From Strongylocentrotus purpuratus (taxonomy: Eukaryota > Echinodermata > Echinoidea > Camarodonta > Strongylocentrotidae): DNA of 64,000 bases. The notes under the pieces are model-generated. The model worked only from the letters and a program-made list of their open reading frames with translations, was not told the origin of the DNA and did no database searches. Location of the stretch: contig NW_022145606.1 of the NCBI RefSeq assembly GCF_000002235.5, positions 21,602,539-21,666,538 of the forward strand, written 5' to 3'. The translations under genes and the position numbers were made by a program. Positions 56,597-64,000 of this stretch are shown here, one piece after another; position 1 is the stretch's first letter; each line of letters starts with the position of its first letter.

Positions 56597-56961
56597 TACT
56601 TTTGTTTTTCTTTTTTCTTCTCATGTTTATTCGCCTGTACTTGTACTTGGAACTGGTGGGGGGGGGGGGGGGGAAACGTACAAAATATAACCACCAGCCT
56701 CATATTCCACTCTTAAGTTGACCTCATACAATCTTATTACAATGTAGGCAATTTTTTTTTAAACATTACCAAACAAAAACAAAAATAGACAAGACAAGAC
56801 AAAATAGGTACAATTTACATCGAAAGTGAAAAAATACAGACAGAAGATGGTTCAGCATGTACCCAATAGGTCATATTACATGTATGTAGAAATACCCTAT
56901 ATTAAATTAAACAAAATAAAAAAGAGCGTTTAATACCCAGAATATAAAGCATACACATCAT
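56597..56961. other. No gene recognised; 16-nt G run
   Basis: An uninterrupted G tract sits at about 56658-56673. The rest is AT-rich and lies downstream (minus strand) of the Tx1/L1-like tail. Confidence 0.4.
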
Positions 56962-57350
56962 TTAAATATTCAAAAGATCCCATTTCTTGTTCCAAGAGTC
57001 AAGTCTATCCCGACCAAGGGCAATTTCTTTTTCGATAGCACAACTTAGTTTTAATTTACAAATAAATTGATACATGGTAGGCAATATTTTATTATATCGA
57101 CAGCAATACAGATAATACTTGGCATGAATAATTACAAAATTAAATTTGTCAAAAGCAGGATCCGTGATACCAAAAAAAAAACATCTCTGTTGGTAATAGT
57201 AAAACTGTTGTGCAGTTCTTTGTGCAGTATTTCCTGCACTTCTAACCAAAAAGAATGAGCAATTCTACAGTGCCCCCAAAAATGTTGCAATGTCTCATCA
57301 TCAATTTTACACAAGGAACAAAGCTGTTTCCAAGTACGCCCTCTAGGACG
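56962..57350 (-). mobile_element. L1/Tx1-like retrotransposon 3' fragment
   Basis: Minus-strand translation reads TWKQLCSLCKIDDETLQHFW followed by GHCRIAHSFWLEVQEIL. This is a CxxC...H...C pattern near the C terminus, as in L1/Tx1-type ORF2 proteins. A second frame overlapping it continues FNFVIIHAKYYLYCCRY and ends DSWNKKWDLLNI, the usual extreme C terminus. At least one frameshift separates the two, and the endonuclease and RT are gone. Dead, 5'-truncated copy. Confidence 0.65.
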
Positions 57351-57479
57351 ACATAACAAGTTTATGATATACAAAAATACAAGGAAGACATACAAATATA
57401 ACATTCATCAAAAGCAAACGTTGACATATTTGACATAATATTGAGTACACACGTATATAACATAAGAAAAATAATTATA

Positions 57480-58735
57480 CCGGTAGAGGGATTCTACTAT
57501 AATAAATGCTTTGCCAATTGGCATACGCCCTTACACGTGTTATATGATTTGGTTGATTGAATTGAGGGAGGAAGTTTATTAAACAGGGTGCTTGCTTTAT
57601 ACGAGATTTATCTTTTTTTAAATTCGGTTTAGGGGCATGGGATTTCAAGAAGATAATTCAATGAATAGCGGGTACGGTAGTCGAAGGTGCAATAATTGAT
57701 AAGTGATTTTTTTAATAAGTTGGGGAATGACATTTATAATTTTAAAACCTAACAAACAGTAGTGATATTTTAATCTTTGTTCAACCGATTGCCCATTTAA
57801 AGTCGTTAGAAGCGTACCTTGTGGTGTGTCGTAATCCTTATTCAAAATCAAGCTCGTAAATCTATTTTGTAACTTTTACAGCTTCGATAAATTTGTCTTT
57901 GAGCAGTTTCCCCAAAGAGTACAACAATAGTCGATATGTGGTAAAATAAATGCAAAAATAGAGGTTAACAAGATTTGTATGGGGTATTAGGCGTTTTATA
58001 CGACAAATACATCCAATAGAACGAGATATCTTAGTACTTATATATTTGATATGTTCAGACCACGTAAGTTGTGAGTCAAGTATAACTCCTAGCTATGTTA
58101 TTGTTTTGACACACTGTAAGTTATTACCATTTAATTTAATTAAGAGACGATTGTTCTCCAAATTTCTTTTTGATCCAAAGGACATTACCATAGTTTTCCG
58201 AGGGTGTATATATATCTTATTTCTATCAAACCATTTACATATGGAATCAAAGTCATTTTGTAAATTGTCTTGAACTTCAAAAAAATATTATAATAAATAA
58301 AAATGACAGTATCGTCAGCGTTAAGTGATATTTTGGAATTATTATAACATTGTATATTATTAATATCATTAATATACACAAACAAAATCTAAAGACCCAG
58401 AATTGACCCTTGTTGCATCCCGGATTAAACAGTTAATTACTCGCTACAATGATTATCTATAGTAACACAATGTTGTCTACCAATTAAGTAAGATTTAAAC
58501 CATTTATACACCTTGTTACTCATGTCATAACAATTTAGTTTATTAAATATAATTTTATGTGGAATAACGTCAAACGCTGTCCTAAGATCGTAAAATATTG
58601 TTCCAGTAATCTGACCTGAGTTCAAATTATCAAGAAGGTTATCAGTAATTTCAGTGAGACATGTGGTTGTGGAATGAAGCGGTCTAAATCCAAACTGACG
58701 TTCTGATAATAAATTATTTTGGTTAAGCCCCCATC
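57480..58735 (-). mobile_element. CR1-like retrotransposon, broken reverse transcriptase
   Basis: Read on the minus strand from 58735: LSERQFGFRPLHSTT; then GTIFYDLRTAFDVIPHKII (RT motif with the first catalytic Asp in FYDL); a GMQQGSILG turn with a stop; YINDINN; SLNADDTVIF (the YADD box with Y replaced by N); later DYDTP and SVEQRLKYHYCLL from the post-RT region. Several stops and frameshifts make it a pseudogene. It continues the element whose endonuclease lies at 59429-60099. Confidence 0.72.
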
Positions 58736-59428
58736 ACACCAAACTAGTTCTCACTACGTTCTCGAAAATGTTGCCAAACGGGCTCAAACTGTGTGCGAAC
58801 GGAGTTGAACGTAATAGCAACTGTTTGCGACCTGTTTAAGGACTTTATGTACGGGCTCGGACTGGACTAATGTCTCTAATACGATCCTAGTTCATTCATT
58901 AACAGTCCAAAATACGTCCAACTCGTCTGTACCCGTCCACAGTCAGTTCATATCAAGTTCAGGTCGGATAAATTTGATATTTCCAAGCAGTCCAAAACCA
59001 TTTTTACTAGTTCGAAACTTGTTCTAACTAGTTTATAATCCAACCACCCCGTTCAGAGACAGTTCAACTCGTTCTCATCTCGTTCTTAGTGCGTTCGAAC
59101 GCGCTTCTATCGTGCTTTGCAATCCCGTCCTGGTTCGAGTGCTATACAAACCCAGCGCGTTCTTCCTCATTGATGCTCGACCACATCACGTGGTAACACG
59201 TTCCTAGTAGGATCGAAGTACGGCAATTCCGTTCATAGTAAGGCAATTCCGTTCGTAGTACGTCCATCTCGTTTTAAGTACGTTGTCACTCCGTCCAATT
59301 GCAGGACGGGGAGAATTTTGAACAGGCTCAAAGTTCTAGACCACCCTTCCCGTCCAAGCCAGTCCGAGCCCGTCCATGAAGTCCTTAAAAAGATCGTAAA
59401 TAGTTGCTAATACGTTCATTCCGTTCAC
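58736..59428. mobile_element. Foldback insertion inside the CR1-like element
   Basis: An arm at about 58790-58865 (with AGCAACTG, TTTAAGGACTT, GGGCTCGGACTGG) is inverted at about 59360-59428 (CCAGTCCGAGCCC, AAGTCCTTAAA, AGTTGCTAAT). The interior is full of GTTC/GTCC words. The left edge reads TTAAGCCCCCATCACACC, suggesting an end of a DNA transposon. No matching right terminus or target duplication was found, and retrotransposon coding sequence is missing at this point. Confidence 0.6.
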
Positions 59429-60099
59429 AGTTGAAATAACCCAGGAAAACGATATTATTTGACAATGACATTACTTTGTCAATATCCTTCAAGAATGGTA
59501 AAAAAATATATACCTAGGCAGGAAGGTTTTCTGTATAGAATACCAACACAAATCAAACTACTACTTGTTCTTTTGAATTGTAGCCACATGGGTTCAAGCT
59601 CCCATGTTTCAAGATCAGTTCTTTTTAAGTATTTAAAATTCTCATTAATGTAACATCCTACACCTCCACCAATGGCATCTCTGTCATTTCTTTCAAATTT
59701 GTAACCATCGATAGAAATCATATGATTTGAAAAACCCTCATTCAACCATGTTTCGGATAATCCTAAAATGTCGAAGGGGTTTGACATAAGATTTTTGTTT
59801 ACATCTGTAACTTTATTTCTTAAACTTCGGATGTTAAGGTGTGCTAATTTAATGCCCTTTTCCTTTAGAAAATCACAACGTATATTGTATCTATTATCTT
59901 CGTTCGAAGTATAATCTTGTGTAATATTCGAAAGATGAGAACATCCAAGACGAGTTTCTACGGAAAAGATATCTTCTTGTTCCCAAAAGGGAAACTGATT
60001 TAGAGTACATACAGTATATTGCCAATTTTCAAAAGATTCATTCGTATCATCGTATTTGCATTTAAGAATTCCTTCACTTACTATGTGTACCCATTTCAT
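59429..60099 (-). mobile_element. CR1-like retrotransposon, truncated APE-type endonuclease
   Basis: The 206-residue minus-strand frame has about 85 residues of linker, then LAHLNIRSLRNKV, FDILGLSETWLNEG (with the catalytic Glu), GGGVGCYINENF and ICVGILYRKPS. A shifted frame carries on FLEDIDKVM, NNIVFLGYF at the position where GDFN is normally found (Asp replaced by Tyr), and there the foldback insertion starts. The catalytic Asp and His motifs are lost, so the enzyme is dead. Confidence 0.75.
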
Positions 60100-62319
60100 T
60101 TATTTTTTATTCATTTATTACATAACTTATACATTCCAAATTATAGACTGCAGATCGTGAATCCCCTGCAACATTGTGCTTCATATGTAACATCAGCCAG
60201 CCTACAGATACAAGCTCTCTGTTCCAGCTCTAAGCAAGAGTGACTACTATGCCAAACAGATTGTGGACCGGTCGCTTTCTTATTTAACTACGATTTTCAG
60301 TGAAACATATTTTCAAAAGTTAATTCCTCTGATGCTATTAAAAGCGCTCCAGCCAGGGTACTAGAATTTGCCATCGATTATGAGATTGTTAGTTAGATAA
60401 GGTTTCATAGGGTAATGTTTTAAAGAAAGTAAAACTTTAAATGATACTTCCAAGAATTATATTCTTTAAAAATAATTTTTGAATTTGCAGAAGAAAGAAG
60501 AAGCAAACTAGTTACAGTTGAAGGATAAAATATTAAATGTCATAATCCATATTAAGTAAGCTCTGCAATTTAAGCCTGCACTTTCGAGAAATATCTTCTT
60601 AAGTGTTGTTACTGATCTAAAAAGCTATGATTTTCTCATGGACATTATTGTTTCTAAACTTACATTAAATAGATAATTATATTTATGTTAATGCATCTTG
60701 AAATATCAAATCGGAAATTTAAAAGTAGTAATTCATCTGAGCAGTAGTAGCCGATTCGAGGACCTTTTTGGAACTCTTTCTATAGGTTCTGTTAGCATGA
60801 CTGTGTGTCGATAATTACCTGTTGATGGCTGACTTGGATAGTCTTAGCAATTATACGAGAACAAATACAAAAGAAACAACCGAACATTTGTAATTGCAGT
60901 GAAAACAGATTTGTCCAGCAGGAAATAATATAAGAACTCGGCATTATGTTGTCCTTAGAAATTGTTGAAAGAAAAATATGATAATTAACTTCATCTATAC
61001 ATGGTATCAAGAAAAACCCATTCTTACCAACTGTATAACCTCACTTGACAATGTGTATTTCCCTTAGATTAACAACCATATGAGTAACAGAAATCCTTAC
61101 CCCAAATGTTACCCCTTTTATCTCCACCATTGTACTTTGACTAGACAGTGGCAGATATAAACTGCAATCGTTTTGACAACAGGCTGTCACTTTAATATCA
61201 GTAATTACATATGTGACATTGGAAATGTTCTTATCGTATCCTTTGAAGTAATTTGCTATTGCTGTTCATTTACAAAATGCATATTTGCATGCATTAAAGC
61301 AAAATAAAAACGATTAGACTTTAAACCTTGACAAATGTGTGTACAATTTTGTTAGTATTTTTTATAAGAAGAAAGGGGTTGGGGCAAGGAATAAGTGGAT
61401 GAGATTGTACGCATGGTAGTAGTTGTGAAATGATGATAAAGGGGAATGATGTAATTCAATAAGAGGGTGTTTGTTTGATGGGGAGTATTTAGAGACCTAG
61501 CATTGCTTTTTTTAGGAGCCAGTGATTTATATGCTATGTGTTACTTAATATACTTCGTAATTTATTTTGAACTATTATTTTTATCATTTCATTTGATTCA
61601 TGTATCAAGTTGTATTATTAATATTTTCTTTTTTGGTGGAGGGTAAGGGGGACGTGAAAGAACTCAACACTCACTTTGAAAGGAACAGAAAGCAGAGAAG
61701 AGTTGTAATAGGAGAGCTGTTTGTGTGTTAATCCGAGAGAGAGTATGTGAATGGAATAAAGGCACACATTTAAAACAAATATCGTAATTTATGGCCCAAA
61801 ATTGGCCATTCATTCTATACAGAATTCTTCTTTATCTGAAACATAATAAAATATTGTTAGCCGTCATTTAATCCCCTCACGTAAATCAATGCTTGAACAT
61901 ATCGGATCAATCATGGATTGATTTTTTGATTTTAAGTTCCTTTTTTCAACAGGGTTTTTCTCTGGGAGCCCCTGTTCAAATCCTTGGTTAAAAGTACAGA
62001 GGAAATTGAAAAATAGTTTAATTACAAAATACATATCAGATTATGGATTATTTTTGTAAATGTCTTTGTTCCAATACTCAATGATATAGACACGAACAAA
62101 AATTACGAGCTTATATAGTATGATACACCTATGTTGAAATCGAAAATTAAAGCAAGAAAGCTTAAAGAATTGTTTGTTCTTATTACTGACATATACAGTC
62201 TCTTGGATTAAAAAAAAATATATATATAAAATGATCTTAACATTTAAATAGATAATATTCTAACGTAAAGTTGATTTTAAAGCTATTTTGTTTTGGTCGT
62301 TCTCTGATATTGTTGATGA
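60100..62319. other. Intergenic sequence, no gene recognised
   Basis: Only short AT-rich frames. No splice-bounded exon, RNA gene or terminal repeat that I can support. Confidence 0.4.
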
Positions 62320-62353
62320 AAGGGCCTAACATCGCAATCGATGTTAGGCCCTT
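62320..62353. repeat. Perfect 15-bp stem, 4-nt loop palindrome
   Basis: AAGGGCCTAACATCG (62320-62334), loop CAAT, CGATGTTAGGCCCTT (62339-62353). It stands alone in AT-rich DNA, could extrude as a cruciform, and may be the scar of a foldback element. Confidence 0.85.
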
Positions 62354-62929
62354 AAAATATATCTGATCAAGTTCACGGCTTGATGAAACACCTCCTGATC
62401 ATTTCCCCTCCGCCACCCGGAGTTTGTAACTTTTGTCAAGTAAATTAAATGAGGCCTTAACAATTATATCGTTCATATGGGGAACATCTCTGCCCGTATT
62501 CAATAAACTTTTTAAGCATGAAATTTAAGTTCTTAAACTTTGGCTAAGAGGACAGTCTTAGCAAAAATGTGTCTTTTATAAAAAAAAAACATTAGGGGCT
62601 AAGAATGTCGCCTTAAAGAAAAAAAGAAGTCTTAGATTTTATCAAAGAAAAAGAGCCCAAAAGCACGTCTTTTTCTATGCAATCGAGATATCTAAGATAA
62701 GTAAGAAATCAACCCTATATCTATGCATACTCATGAGGATGTGTAAATAGGGCTTCGTGGCACCGGCAGTAAAATCGGCGGGGGCGCAGCGCGCAGGAGC
62801 GCCATATAGCCTCATACGTATTTTTGTATGTACTTTGTAATACACGATCCCCCACTCAGCATAATGCCCCGAAGTTGACATAAGATGGACACACGATGAA
62901 GAAAAATTTCAAATTCAGTTCTGATCGTA

Positions 62930-63290
62930 AACATATTGGGCCATATCAGGCCATTCGTGAGGGCATCTGAAGCAATCGTATGACCGCCGGTGGATTTGTC
63001 AGGCTCCGGCAAATCTTTGGCGTGCCCCCAAAATGCCCGAAGACCTTGCGAAGGTTCATTTTCGTGTTGAATTCGTGTGTTCATGTTGCCCTTCGTAATG
63101 TCATTGTAAAATCGTGTCATCTTCGTGTGATCATCGGTGTCGCCTCACGAAGACAACACGAAGTAATCTAGAAGCTGCCCGATTGTCTTCGGTAGGCAAC
63201 ACGACTACGTGAAGCCCTCGCAATGCCATCGTGTAGCCATCGTATTATAGTACGATGACATCGAGATGGGACAAGGGTGTCGACGAAGAA
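62930..63290. repeat. TTCGTG/CACGAAG-rich patch with nested short inverted repeats
   Basis: Base composition differs from both sides. Examples: TCTTCGTG with CACGAAGA near 63120-63150, and CATCGTA with TACGATG near 63240-63260. Possibly an old foldback transposon; ends not defined. Confidence 0.4.
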
Positions 63291-63345
63291 TTTAAGTAGC
63301 TCAAATGTTTCCCATGAAAAAGCTAGCCTCAAAACCACAAACTTT

Positions 63346-63712
63346 TTAAGTACCCCAAAAGTGCCCCTTCTTACTTAAGAAAAGTGCTCCTTTTACATAG
63401 GAAAAGGGCCCATTTTACCTTAAAAATCGCCCCTATTACTTTCCCCCAATGATAAGTGCCCCTTTTATTTTGAAACATGCCCCTTCGACAAATCCCCATT
63501 TCATTTGCAATATCTGTCAATTTTTAATTATCATAAGTGCCCTTTTTGAGGAACGAGAAGTGCCCCCTGTTCACGTTTGATAAGTGTCCCCTTCACTTCT
63601 GATTATTACCCTTTGTACTTTAAAACGTGTTCCTTTTATTTTCTAAAAGGTTGCTTATCCCTTTCGATAAGTGTCCCCTTTTCTTCCCTTTTTAAACGTG
63701 CCCCTAATTTAA
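63346..63712 (+). repeat. Degenerate minisatellite based on AAGTGCCCCTTTT
   Basis: About ten imperfect copies of (A/T)AAGTG(C/T)CCCTTTT-like words spaced roughly 25-50 bp. No long frame runs through it. Confidence 0.65.
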
Positions 63713-64000
63713 ATTGACTTAGGGGAATTTCCCCAAAGCTCGATCGCTGCACTCAATCGCATTTATAGATGACATAATTGTTCTACTTTAATAACAAAGG
63801 TCTTTTCAGTCTCCCGTTATGAGAATGTGAGTAAGACCCCATCAGGATTGGGTTTTGTTCTCTTTTGTTATAAAATGTAATTTTTCGCACTGCCACCTCA
63901 CAAATCTTTAAACTTGTCCTTGCTCACATATAAATATTCAGACTATTACCCCCAACTCCAAAGAATGATGCTTGAACCATATATTGTATGATGTTTTAAG

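Noticed and set aside
56112..56624. 170-residue Lys/Arg/Gly-rich frame and overlapping Pro/Phe-rich frames
   Set aside because: Produced by G and C/T tracts. Both strands are open over the same place.
60019..60243. 74-residue frame at the end of the CR1-like element
   Set aside because: Overlaps the antisense of the endonuclease linker and then AT-rich DNA; no coding signature.

Overview
The window looks like animal nuclear DNA: AT-rich, intron-containing, and dominated by transposable elements. My best guess is a sea-urchin-like echinoderm. The basis is a multi-exon leucine-rich-repeat gene of the kind expanded in echinoderm NLR families, together with abundant Helitron-like, CR1-like, Tx1/L1-like, PIF/Harbinger-like and hAT-like sequences. 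The species is inferred, not shown. I see no prokaryotic operons, rRNA, CRISPR or functional tRNA genes.

Layout. 1-2240: two partial units of a Helitron-like repeat, with 897 bp duplicated without visible change at an offset of 1277 bp. 2241-3690: unique DNA carrying a dead non-LTR reverse-transcriptase tail on the minus strand. 3689-40451: a head-to-tail array of 22 Helitron-like units. All end in a short hairpin followed by CTAG; typical length is about 1.35-1.47 kb, with longer variants near 1.9-2.2 kb. Many carry a 5' inverted repeat whose first arm is complementary to a motif just before the 3' hairpin. Six units contain a tRNA-like box A/box B module. One unit is interrupted by a 1841-bp terminal-inverted-repeat transposon flanked by TTA duplications.

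40452-48455: ten exons that splice into one open frame of about 943 codons. They alternate between large exons (506-536 bp, plus a terminal one), each encoding RNase-inhibitor-like leucine-rich repeats, and 40-43-bp exons encoding a Ser-rich linker. The first visible exon needs an upstream exon, and the array ends inside the intron just before it. One cassette was recently duplicated in tandem (about 1.73 kb). A 285-bp MITE with TTAA flanks sits in one intron.

48460-64000: gene-poor DNA with several foldback hairpins, a 2.4-kb hAT-like element with 8-bp target duplications that has a nine-copy minisatellite and long G tracts inside it, a Tx1/L1-like tail, a CR1-like element (endonuclease and reverse transcriptase, minus strand) broken by a foldback insertion, and a degenerate minisatellite near the right edge.

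The only convincing host gene is the leucine-rich-repeat gene. The most unusual feature is the Helitron-like array lying against or inside it. Each unit repeats a set of CRE (TGACGTCA) and nuclear-receptor-like DR1/DR5 motifs and CpG-rich alternating tracts.
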